NCBI RefSeq assembly: GCF_008364555.1
Contig: NZ_VTUC01000014.1
Location: 1-64,000, forward strand
Direction of reading: 5' to 3'
Length of the DNA stretch: 64,000 bases
Source of the DNA: Enterobacter vonholyi
Lineage (GTDB): Bacteria > Pseudomonadota > Gammaproteobacteria > Enterobacterales > Enterobacteriaceae
The translations under genes and the position numbers were made by a program. The notes under the pieces are model-generated. The model was given only the letters and a program-made list of their open reading frames with translations, ran no database searches and had not been told where the DNA came from. This document shows positions 56,684 through 64,000 of this stretch, piece by piece (the stretch's first letter is position 1; each line of letters opens with the position of its first letter).

Positions 56684-57047
56684 GGGGCTGATTCTGGATT
56701 CGACGGGATTTGCGAAACCCAAGGTGCATGCCGAGGGGCGGTTTGCCTCGTTAAAAGCCGCAAAAAAATAGTCGCAAACGACGAAAACTACGCTTTAGCA
56801 GCTTAATAACCTGCTCTGAGCCCTCTCTCCCTAGCTTCCGCTCTTAAGACGGGGATCAAAGAGAGGTCAAACCCAAAAGAGATCGCGTGGAAGCCCTGCC
56901 TGGGGTTGAAGCGTTAAAACTAATCAGGCTAGTTCGTTAGTGGCGTGTCTGTCCGCAGCTGGCGTGCGAATGTAAAGACAAACTAAGCATGTAGTACCGA
57001 GGATGTAGAAATTTCGGACGCGGGTTCAACTCCCGCCAGCTCCACCA
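56684..57047 (+). ncRNA. ssrA: Transfer-messenger RNA (tmRNA)
   Basis: Starts GGGGCTGATTCTGG and ends GCCAGCTCCACCA, the alanine-tRNA-like ends. The tag frame at 56774-56803 encodes ANDENYALAA, followed by two TAA. A TATACT -10 lies at 56663-56668. With SmpB it rescues stalled ribosomes. The 3' end is the attachment site of the island that follows. Confidence 0.98.
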
Positions 57048-57211
57048 CTTTTTAGTTGTTTGAAGTACAATGAAGTCTACTAAGCCCACACAGCACAAGC
57101 TCTGCGGGCTTTTTTACGTCTATTGTCGTCCAGTGAGAATTGCTGAGAACTACGAGTTATGGCACCCTGAATAGGACCCACTAAGAAGGGTCCAAAAATC
57201 GAGGGTCCCAA

Positions 57212-58441
57212 ATGGCAAAAATCGCTAAGAAGCTCACTGACACTGAAATCAAAAGCACCAAACCTGCCGAGAAAGAGGTTAACCTTTTTGACGGCGATGG
57301 TTTGCTCCTGCGAATCGCTCCCCTGGCGAAGGGAGGGAAGAAAAATTGGTATTTCAGATATGCAGTGCCTGTGACCAAAAAGCGAACTAAGGTGAGCTTA
57401 GGAACCTATCCTCATCTTACACTTGCTAAGGCACGAGCTTTACGTGATGAATACTTGTCGTTGCTTGCAAATGGTATAGACCCACAAGTTCATAACACCC
57501 AGAAAGCCAATGCCCTAAAAGATGCAACGGAACATACATTTCAAGCAGTAGCCAAGAAGTGGCTTGATGAGAAAGTCAAAACGTCAGGCATCTCCCAGGA
57601 TCATGCTAACGACATCTGGCGAAGCCTAGAAAGAAATATCTTTCCAACGTTGGGTGATACCCCCATTAAGGAGATTCGCCCTAAAATGCTTAAACAGCAT
57701 TTAGACCCCATAGAAAAACGAGGTGTCCTTGAAACACTTCGCCGCATCATATCCCGCCTGAATGAAGTTTTCCGCTATGCAGCAACAGAAGAACTCATAG
57801 AATTCAATCCGGCTGACAATCTTGCCCAGAGATTTAGTAAGCCGAAGAAACAGAACATGCCAGCCCTGCCCCCAACCGAACTCCCCCGCTTCCTTACAGT
57901 GTTAAACAACGCCTCAGTCCGTATGGAGACACGATTGCTGATTGAATGGCAGTTACTAACTTGGGTTCGTCCTGGTGAGGCTGTTCGCACCAGATGGGCC
58001 GATATAGATACTGACAACTCAATGTGGAACATCCCGGCGGAGTTCATGAAAATGAAGAAGCCTCACAAAGTTCCACTAAGTAAAGAAGCTTTGCGAGTCT
58101 TGGATTCAATGAAAGCCATCAGCGGACGTAGAGAGTGGGTTTTCCCCAGTATCAAAGCTCCACTCAATCACATGCATGAACAAACAGCCAATGCGGCCAT
58201 AATCCGTATGGGCTTCGGAGGTGAGCTTGTAGCTCACGGTATGCGATCCATTGCTAGAACGGCTGCTGAGGAGTCTGGCAAGTTTAGAACTGATGTCTTA
58301 GAAGCCGCCCTTGCCCACTCGAAGAAAGATGAAATCATTGCAGCCTACAATCGTGCAGAGTATCTCACTGAACGGGTGGTTCTCATGCAATGGTGGAGTG
58401 ACTATGTTTCGTCTCAAAAATGCAAAGTTATTGCCGCATAA
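57212..58441 (+). CDS. P4-type tyrosine integrase
   Basis: A 409-residue integrase with N-terminal DUF4102 (LTDTEIKSTKPAEKEVNLFDGDGLLLRI) and a C-terminal catalytic domain: Arg in TWVRPGEAVRTRW, HGMRS (H-x-x-R), LAHSKKD and the nucleophile Tyr in AAYNRAEY. It drives integration at ssrA. A decayed copy of its last 75 codons occurs at 62175-62399. Confidence 0.95.
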   Translation: MAKIAKKLTDTEIKSTKPAEKEVNLFDGDGLLLRIAPLAKGGKKNWYFRYAVPVTKKRTKVSLGTYPHLTLAKARALRDEYLSLLANGIDPQVHNTQKANALKDATEHTFQAVAKKWLDEKVKTSGISQDHANDIWRSLERNIFPTLGDTPIKEIRPKMLKQHLDPIEKRGVLETLRRIISRLNEVFRYAATEELIEFNPADNLAQRFSKPKKQNMPALPPTELPRFLTVLNNASVRMETRLLIEWQLLTWVRPGEAVRTRWADIDTDNSMWNIPAEFMKMKKPHKVPLSKEALRVLDSMKAISGRREWVFPSIKAPLNHMHEQTANAAIIRMGFGGELVAHGMRSIARTAAEESGKFRTDVLEAALAHSKKDEIIAAYNRAEYLTERVVLMQWWSDYVSSQKCKVIAA

Positions 58442-58503
58442 ATCTCCCATGATGGGTTAACTATCTTGATTTAGTTAAAGAATTAATAATCACACCATTA
58501 ACC

Positions 58504-58681
58504 TATGTGGACTAAGCATAGCCATTTACAAATGGGGACCTTGAGTCCACATAACGAAAGCTGTAGGTCATATCAGCTAAATAATTCACATCTCTTCTCG
58601 ATTATCATACACCTCGAAGATTTACCAAATTCGCTCTAATCGATGATAAAAGAGTTGAATTTGGTTAAAAATTGATCAATT
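58504..58681. repeat. Cluster of dyad symmetries upstream of the recombinase/ParB operon
   Basis: The 282-bp gap holds no gene. TATGTGGACT (58504-58513) and AGTCCACATA (58544-58553) are perfect inverted arms, with a concentric inner pair CCATTT/AAATGG (58522-58527, 58530-58535). Next is ACCAAATTC (58624-58632) with GAATTTGGT (58657-58665), then a 12-bp palindrome AATTGATCAATT (58670-58681). Possible recombinase or ParB binding sites. Confidence 0.6.
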
Positions 58682-58723
58682 TTATCCTCTACATTGTATT
58701 GAATCATCCATGAGGTTTCGTGC

Positions 58724-60280
58724 ATGGCTAGCGAAAATGATAAAAATCATAAAGTTAGAGTCGCACAGTACTTGAGGATGTCTACCGACCATCAGCAATA
58801 TTCTTTACATAATCAGTCCGAATACATCAAAGATTATGCTGAAAAGAACAATATGGAAATCGCTTATACCTACGATGATGCAGGTAAGAGCGGAGTCAGT
58901 ATCGTAGGCAGGCATTCTTTGCAGCAGTTACTTAGTGATGTAGAACAAAAGAAAATAGATATACAGGCCGTATTATTTTATGATGTGAGTCGTTTTGGTC
59001 GTTTTCAAAACAGTGATGAAGCTGCATATTATTCCTTTCTATTTGAGAGAAACGGTGTAGACCTTATATACTGTTCTGAACCTATACCCACTAAAGATTT
59101 CCCTTTAGAGTCTTCTGTAATACTGAATATAAAAAGATCTAGTGCTGCATATCACAGCAGGAATTTATCAGAAAAGGTATTTATAGGACAAGTAAATTTA
59201 ATAAAGCTTGGTTATCATCAAGGCGGCATGGCTGGTTATGGGCTGAGACGTCTTTTAGTAGATGAAAATGGCATAGCTAAAGAAAAATTGAGTTTCCGCA
59301 AAAGAAAGAGTATTCAAACAGATAGAGTAATATTAATTCCGGGCCCCAAAAATGAGATAAAAATTGTAAATAGAATCTATGATCTCTTTATAGATTATAA
59401 CGTACCAGAATTCATTATTGCTGAGAGATTAAATGAACAGAATATACCTGCAGAAAATGGAACATTATGGACTCGTGCAAAAATACATCAAATCTTGACA
59501 AATGAAAAATATATTGGAAACAACATATATAACAAAACCTCATCTAAACTAAAAAGTAGACTTGTAAAAAACCCCAAACATGAATGGGTTAGATGTGACA
59601 AAGCATATAAACCCATTATTTCAAAGAAAAAATATAATAAAGCTCAAGATATAATTCAGCTCCGATCCATACATTTGACTAATGAAGAGCTTTTAGAAAA
59701 GCTAAAACAAAAATTGGAATCTAATGGAAAACTATCAGGATTTATCATTGATGAAGATGATACAGGCCCTTCATCTTCTGTTTACAGAACCCGATTTGGT
59801 GGTCTTTTAAGAGCATATACTTTGATTGGTTATAAGCCAGAACATGATTACAGTTATCTCCAAATAAATGAAGCACTAAGATCATTTTACTCAGGTATAA
59901 TTGAGGATTTTAAGGGGAGGATTTTAAAAAGTAACTGCTATATAGACGAATATAAATATGCCCCAATGCTTTACATCAATGATGAGCTTTTAATTTCCGT
60001 CCTTATTACTAAATGCATACATATGAAATCAGGTAAACTTAGATGGAAGGTCCGGTTTGATAACTCACAGAAAGCAGACATAACAATTGTTATACGAATG
60101 GATTCACAAAATATTTCGCCTCTTGATTTTTATATCATACCAAAGATAGAAAACGAATATAGTAAAATGTGCATGACGGAAACAAACAACATTCGATTAG
60201 ATCTCTATAGATTTGATAATCTGGATAAACTTCTACAAATTATTACTCGCATGAAAGTGAGGGAACTATATGCTGCCTGA
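58724..60280 (+). CDS. Large serine recombinase
   Basis: A 518-residue protein. The N-terminal resolvase domain (about 10-155) has the catalytic Ser20 in YLRMSTDHQQ and the DVSRFGRF arginine motif. A Recombinase (PF07508-like) domain follows, with IAERLNEQNIPAENGTLWTRAKIHQILTNEKYIGNNIYNK (about 230-275). The C-terminal 200 residues are unusual and lack a clear coiled coil or Cys-rich zinc ribbon. It overlaps the first parB-like gene by 11 bp, implying one coupled operon with it. Whether it moves the island or acts on another site is unknown. Confidence 0.88.
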   Translation: MASENDKNHKVRVAQYLRMSTDHQQYSLHNQSEYIKDYAEKNNMEIAYTYDDAGKSGVSIVGRHSLQQLLSDVEQKKIDIQAVLFYDVSRFGRFQNSDEAAYYSFLFERNGVDLIYCSEPIPTKDFPLESSVILNIKRSSAAYHSRNLSEKVFIGQVNLIKLGYHQGGMAGYGLRRLLVDENGIAKEKLSFRKRKSIQTDRVILIPGPKNEIKIVNRIYDLFIDYNVPEFIIAERLNEQNIPAENGTLWTRAKIHQILTNEKYIGNNIYNKTSSKLKSRLVKNPKHEWVRCDKAYKPIISKKKYNKAQDIIQLRSIHLTNEELLEKLKQKLESNGKLSGFIIDEDDTGPSSSVYRTRFGGLLRAYTLIGYKPEHDYSYLQINEALRSFYSGIIEDFKGRILKSNCYIDEYKYAPMLYINDELLISVLITKCIHMKSGKLRWKVRFDNSQKADITIVIRMDSQNISPLDFYIIPKIENEYSKMCMTETNNIRLDLYRFDNLDKLLQIITRMKVRELYAA

Positions 60281-61166
60281 AACAAATGAATTCCCAATAA
60301 TACAAATTGAGATTGCAAAAATAAAATTCCTTAACCCAAGAACTAGAAATAAGGTAGTGCATGAAGAAATTAAGGAAAGCATAAAAAAAAGAGGATTAAG
60401 CAAGCCTATAAGCGTGAGAGCGATTGATGAAGACGATTTCAAATATGCTTTAATTTGTGGTCAAGGGAGAATAGAGGCTCTCGTTGCATTAGGTGAAACC
60501 ATTATTCCAGCAATTATAAGAGATGTATCAGAAGAAGATGCTTACGTTATGAGTTTAGTTGAAAACATTGCAAGGAGGAGACCACGTTCCAATGAGTTAT
60601 TACAGGTAATAAAAGATATGAAAATCAGAGGACTTTCAGACTCCGAAATAAGTGAGATTACTGGGTATTCATCGAACTGGGTGAGCAGTATAAATATGCT
60701 TCTTGATAAGGGAGAGCATAAACTTCTCTCTGCAGTCGAACGGGGGAATTTGCCTCTATATCTTGCAGTGCAATTTGCAAGATGTGAAACTGAAGAAGCT
60801 CAAGATATTCTTACCGAAGCATATGATAAAAAATTAATTAAAAGCCGGGACATTATAAAGATAAAACACATTCTAAATCAGCGAACAATTGGGAATAAAG
60901 GTGCAAAAGCAGCCGGGTTTTATTATCACAAACCATCAAAAAGAATGACTGCTGAGGAGTTAATTGGGCTTTATGAAAATAGTATCGCTGAACATAAATC
61001 TGTTTATAACAACTCTAAATTTATAAAAACTAATTTACTGATAGTAAATGAGATTTTTAACATCATAATGATGAATAAAAGCTTTCAAAATTTACTTGAA
61101 CAAGAGAATCTATCAGAACTGCCATCTCAGATCCTCAATCCAATAAACAAAGAGGCATCAAAATGA
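60270..61166 (+). CDS. ParB/Spo0J-like protein 1
   Basis: A 298-residue protein with an N-terminal ParB fold (IEIAKIKFLNPRTRNKVVHEEIKESIKKRGLSKPISVR), the nucleotide motif altered to GQGRIEAL instead of GERRxRA (about 65), VENIARRRP (ParB box II) and a helix-turn-helix (LSDSEISEITGYSSNWVSS, about 127-145). The C-terminal part is unassigned. No ParA partner is next to it. It overlaps the recombinase by 11 bp and the next gene by 4 bp. Confidence 0.82.
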   Translation: MLPETNEFPIIQIEIAKIKFLNPRTRNKVVHEEIKESIKKRGLSKPISVRAIDEDDFKYALICGQGRIEALVALGETIIPAIIRDVSEEDAYVMSLVENIARRRPRSNELLQVIKDMKIRGLSDSEISEITGYSSNWVSSINMLLDKGEHKLLSAVERGNLPLYLAVQFARCETEEAQDILTEAYDKKLIKSRDIIKIKHILNQRTIGNKGAKAAGFYYHKPSKRMTAEELIGLYENSIAEHKSVYNNSKFIKTNLLIVNEIFNIIMMNKSFQNLLEQENLSELPSQILNPINKEASK

Positions 61167-62059
61167 TTCAGATACGTTTTGGCGACAATTTTATTTATTT
61201 AGAAACTAACAAGTTAATTCCCTCTAAGGAATTGTTAGAAAATGTAAAGCTAAGTCATAAATATCATCAAATAGTTACCTCAATTGAAAGCTTAGGTATT
61301 ATTGAACCAATAATAGTGTTCTATGACAAAGATAAAGATGCCATTAAGATACTCGATGGCCATTTAAGGGTTGAGGCTTTAAAAGATTTAGGCATAGAAA
61401 AAGCTCCATGTATACTTTCGAGCATAGATGATGCGTTCACTCCTAACAAACAAGTCAATCATATAAATGTAGTTGAAGAACATAGAATGATAATCAAGTC
61501 CTTGGCAAAAGTTTCAATTGAAAAACTTAGTGCTGCTTTGGGCATATCTATTGATGCTATAAAAGATAAAGCTAATGTGATGAACGGTATAGATCCCAGT
61601 GTGATTGCGAAACTTTCTGATAAACCTATACCTAAGGCTACATTTGATGTTTTGAGGAAAATGAAACCAATTCGTCAAATTGAAGCAGTCGGTACAATGA
61701 TTAATTTTGATAATTATAGTAAAAAATTTGCAATGAGCATCTTGGATGCAACACCGGCATCGATGATAATAAATAAAGGGAAAAACACTCCCTATAAAAA
61801 GGACATAAAAAAAACCATACTTCGTCTGGAACAGGAAATGGCAACAACTTCGGAAGAAACAAAAAAGCTTCAAACCGAGTATGGTTCAGATATGTTGAAA
61901 TTCGTTATAATCCAGTCATATATTAATAAATTACTTGGTAACTCTAAAGTTCTTCATTGGTTCTTGGAAAACGAGGTTGATTATCTTAATGAGTTAAAAA
62001 GAATTTCGAAAATAAATTCTTTAGATGATAAGACTCTTGCTGAAAATAGCCAGTCATAG
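61163..62059 (+). CDS. ParB-like protein 2 (RepB C-terminal type)
   Basis: A second 298-residue ParB-like protein, diverged from the first. N-terminal ParB fold with ILDGHLRVEALKDLG (about 69-83), then a helix-turn-helix-like region (IEKLSAALGISIDAIKDKANV) and a C-terminal region resembling plasmid RepB C-terminal proteins (PKATFDVLRKMKPIRQIEA). It ends the three-gene operon. Role unknown; DNA binding with the recombinase is the simplest reading. Confidence 0.78.
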   Translation: MIQIRFGDNFIYLETNKLIPSKELLENVKLSHKYHQIVTSIESLGIIEPIIVFYDKDKDAIKILDGHLRVEALKDLGIEKAPCILSSIDDAFTPNKQVNHINVVEEHRMIIKSLAKVSIEKLSAALGISIDAIKDKANVMNGIDPSVIAKLSDKPIPKATFDVLRKMKPIRQIEAVGTMINFDNYSKKFAMSILDATPASMIINKGKNTPYKKDIKKTILRLEQEMATTSEETKKLQTEYGSDMLKFVIIQSYINKLLGNSKVLHWFLENEVDYLNELKRISKINSLDDKTLAENSQS

Positions 62060-62174
62060 GTATGGTTTTATATAGCAGAAATAAACCAAGAAGTATACTT
62101 ACACAACCATAATGGCTTCTCTTAGATATTAGCATAAGTAGGCAGTATAAGCCGTAATCATTCGAACGGTTTAA

Positions 62175-62399
62175 GGAGGTGAACTTATGGTTAACAGAAT
62201 GAGATCTATTGCGAGAACAGCGACATAGGAATCTGGTAAGTTCAGGACTGGTGTCTTAGAAGCGGCCCTTGCCCACTCGAAGAAAGATTAAATAATTGCA
62301 GCTTACAATCGCCCGGAATATCTGGCAGAACGAGTGACTCTCACGCAGTGGTGGAGTGATTATGTGCAAACTCAAAGGCTAAAAGCTATTGCAACCTAA
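62175..62399 (+). pseudogene. Decayed 3' end of a P4-type integrase
   Basis: Translating from the ATG at 62199 gives MRSIARTAT-stop-ESGKFRTGVLEAALAHSKKD-stop-IIAAYNRPEYLAERV and ends with a TAA at 62397-62399. This is about 75 codons closely matching the end of the intact integrase (57212-58441) but with two internal stops. It is a remnant, not a functional gene. The remainder of 62060-62529 holds nothing else I can name. Confidence 0.88.
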
Positions 62400-62529
62400 T
62401 TACTTAAAAATAATCGCGAAGGCCGGACTCTAACATCGCAACTATCCTTATGATCTTTAGTAATTAATGCGACCCACATTGTCGATGATACTATCAGCCC
62501 CGACTGGTGATAATCGAACAAAGAGTATA

Positions 62530-63555
62530 TTAATTTTGTTTACTTACACTAACTTCGACTTTATCTATATCATAAATACTTACATTTCCTCCAGTCGCAT
62601 TTAACGGATCAAAAAGAGCAAGATTGATTCCTTCACTTACAGAACTACTATAAAGTACTCCATGAAAGCCAGTTTTCTTAATAAATTCGCATATATATTG
62701 GCTTGGAATATAATCAAGGGCTGCACTTTTAGGTAATACAGGTCTTGTTAGTTCATAACCAAGTCGTTCAAGAAAAGGTATATCTGCAAGCATTTTACCC
62801 ATTTCACCTGGATCAGTTAATAAAAATGGTGAAACGGTTTCGCGAGGGTTTCTTAGGTCTATTAGAATCAGGTTATCTTTTAGAGTAAACTCTGCGACAC
62901 AAGCTCTGTCACCTGTATGAGGTCGAATTTCAGACAAAGCTGTATCTGGTTTAGATCCAAGATATAAATAAGGTATACCAGTAGGATTTGCTCTTCCATG
63001 ACTAACTAATCTCTTGGGAGGAGCCCCCATTTTGTCTATCGTAAAAGCAGCATCATCTGCATAAATACGGGCTCGATACCAATTTTTAGAAAAATCATCT
63101 AAAGCAAGGAAACTTAATAACTCGCCAAGCCTATCTGTATCAAGTGATTTATTGAGAAAATATCTATTTTCATACATGAGTTCCTGACAAAGATGATCCC
63201 ATAATGCGAGAGATTCACTTTTATAATCATCAGAAAGTACGAAGGTTTTTCTAACAATATTTCCATCATCAAGTATATCACCTAATAACTCTTTGGCATG
63301 AGCCTCATCTAAAAGAGGATGTGAAAATAGCTTCCAATCCTCTTTCAAATGTGCGACTAGACTCTTACCATCCTGATGATTTTCGTAGATGTTTATCAAT
63401 GAACTAAAGTGATCAAATAAAGCATGAGGCTCAATAATCTCAATACCTTTGGTACCACAATACGAACAATCGCCAAAATCTGGGGAAAGTGAAGGTATGA
63501 TATTTTTTTTTAAACCATTATCCCCAAAACAGCTCGCACAGCAGTACTTGATCAT
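62530..63555 (-). CDS. RES-domain protein with N-terminal zinc-binding region
   Basis: A 341-residue protein from MIKYCCASCF (an ATG four codons earlier is also possible). Paired cysteines near the N-terminus (CCASC; CSYC) suggest a zinc site. The C-terminal RES domain has the Arg-Tyr-Glu-Ser set in GRANPTGIPYLYLGSKPDTALSEIRP (R188, Y198, E209) and GVLYSSS (S303-305). RES toxins degrade NAD+. This N-terminal type (HEPN/RES N-terminal domain) is known from predicted conflict systems. It follows the sce7725-like gene with adjoining stop and start, so they are coupled. Confidence 0.82.
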   Translation of the reverse strand: MIKYCCASCFGDNGLKKNIIPSLSPDFGDCSYCGTKGIEIIEPHALFDHFSSLINIYENHQDGKSLVAHLKEDWKLFSHPLLDEAHAKELLGDILDDGNIVRKTFVLSDDYKSESLALWDHLCQELMYENRYFLNKSLDTDRLGELLSFLALDDFSKNWYRARIYADDAAFTIDKMGAPPKRLVSHGRANPTGIPYLYLGSKPDTALSEIRPHTGDRACVAEFTLKDNLILIDLRNPRETVSPFLLTDPGEMGKMLADIPFLERLGYELTRPVLPKSAALDYIPSQYICEFIKKTGFHGVLYSSSVSEGINLALFDPLNATGGNVSIYDIDKVEVSVSKQN

Positions 63556-63556
63556 A

Positions 63557-64000
63557 TTATTTACCATCCATGAAATCGGCTAGGGTTTCTATATGGTGAA
63601 TCATAGACAATTTTTTAACTGTTCCCAAACCAGGGAAGTGGCTCGGATTATGTAATCGTCTAAATTCTTTGATAGCCGACGTTTCAAGCAACATGGATTT
63701 GCCTGGATTTAAAGCAGCCATTAATTTATCAAGGGACTGTGCGAACTTACCTGCTGGGTCTGTCGGTGTATCACGTGTTGTCGAAACAAAATGATAGATG
63801 TACATTTCATCTTCATGCTTCGTATTAATGTAAGTTAGATGAATAGCAACCGCATACGCAGGTCCACCGGACTCACTAAATTCATCACCAACAATTAAGA
63901 AATCACCAAAACCATTCATACCCTCTTCTTCATAGTTAAGATGAAGATCTGAAAAGAACTCAGAATCGGGATGATCAGCATTTCGTCTTTTTTCAAAGCC
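63557..64000 (-). CDS. sce7725-like family protein, C-terminal part
   Basis: The frame is open to the window edge, so only the last 147 residues are seen. GFEKRRNADHPDSEFFSDLHLNYEEEG and GFGDFLIVGDEFSESGGPAYAVAIHLTYI recall the sce7725 family, proteins of unknown function found in islands. The stop is next to the start of the RES gene, indicating an operon. Family call is from memory and the rest of the gene is outside the window. Confidence 0.6.
   Translation of the reverse strand, partial: GFEKRRNADHPDSEFFSDLHLNYEEEGMNGFGDFLIVGDEFSESGGPAYAVAIHLTYINTKHEDEMYIYHFVSTTRDTPTDPAGKFAQSLDKLMAALNPGKSMLLETSAIKEFRRLHNPSHFPGLGTVKKLSMIHHIETLADFMDGK

Larger units (their letters stand above)
57048..64000. 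mobile_element. Genomic island integrated at ssrA, right end outside the window
   Basis: A P4-type integrase starts 165 bp after the tmRNA 3' end, the classical layout of ssrA islands. The DNA becomes AT-rich and the genes have no E. coli backbone counterparts. I see no second copy of the tmRNA 3' end before 64000, so the far end lies beyond. An inverted repeat near 57082-57116 (AAGCCC/GGGCTT followed by T6) could replace the ssrA terminator. Confidence 0.88.

Noticed and set aside
57048..64000. Second tmRNA 3' end as the island's far attachment site
   Set aside because: I searched for the CCAGCTCCACCA end by eye and found none, so the boundary lies outside the window.

Overview
The window is chromosomal DNA from an enterobacterium. 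The host gene order (16S rRNA, clpB, pgeF, rluD, bamD, raiA, pheL-pheA, tyrA-aroF, yfiL, yfiRNB, rplS-trmD-rimM-rpsP, ffh, ypjD, corB, grpE, nadK, recN, bamE, rnfH-ratA, smpB, ssrA) is that of Escherichia coli. Host-specific insertions (a regucalcin-like gene between pheA and tyrA, a PepSY/DUF2946 pair next to yfiB) and moderate protein divergence suggest Enterobacter or a close relative. This is an inference from remembered protein sequences, not from a search.

Layout. 1-465: 5' end of a 16S rRNA gene on the minus strand with its leader and two promoters. 466-15830: core genes for protein disaggregation, rRNA modification, outer-membrane assembly, ribosome hibernation, aromatic amino acid synthesis and the YfiLRNB cyclic-di-GMP module, then a PepSY/DUF2946 pair. 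15855-45551: an apparently complete P2/186-type prophage of about 29.7 kb, flanked by a 15-bp direct repeat that is the 3' end of rplS. Its immunity and early region is 186-like (CI, Cox, CII, Fil, SOS-controlled DinI-like gene) and its late region is P2-like (Q P O N M L X, lysis, R S, V W J I H G, FI FII E/E' T U D, ogr). cos and a candidate replication origin are recognisable. Cargo is a DUF2511 gene beside the repressor and an AT-rich HEPN-domain gene between S and V, a likely anti-phage gene. 45537-57047: the rpsP-rplS ribosome/tRNA operon through to tmRNA (ssrA). 57048 to the window end: an AT-rich island integrated at the 3' end of ssrA. It has a P4-type integrase, a palindrome-rich region, an overlapping operon of a large serine recombinase plus two ParB-like proteins, a decayed integrase tail, and a RES-domain gene next to an sce7725-like gene. 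The island runs off the window.

How the parts work together. clpB and grpE both carry recognisable sigma-32 promoters. recN has two LexA boxes. pheA is controlled by a leader-peptide attenuator, and aroF-tyrA sits behind three TyrR boxes. In the prophage a CI repressor with a duplicated DNA-binding domain faces an early promoter overlapped by a repeated operator-like motif, while a LexA box upstream of a DinI-like gene suggests SOS induction by antirepression. Late transcription should depend on Ogr. The best candidates for undescribed biology are the serine-recombinase/ParB/ParB operon with its upstream dyads, the RES/sce7725 pair, the HEPN cargo gene with a 53-codon ORF divergent from V, and the duplicated-domain repressor.
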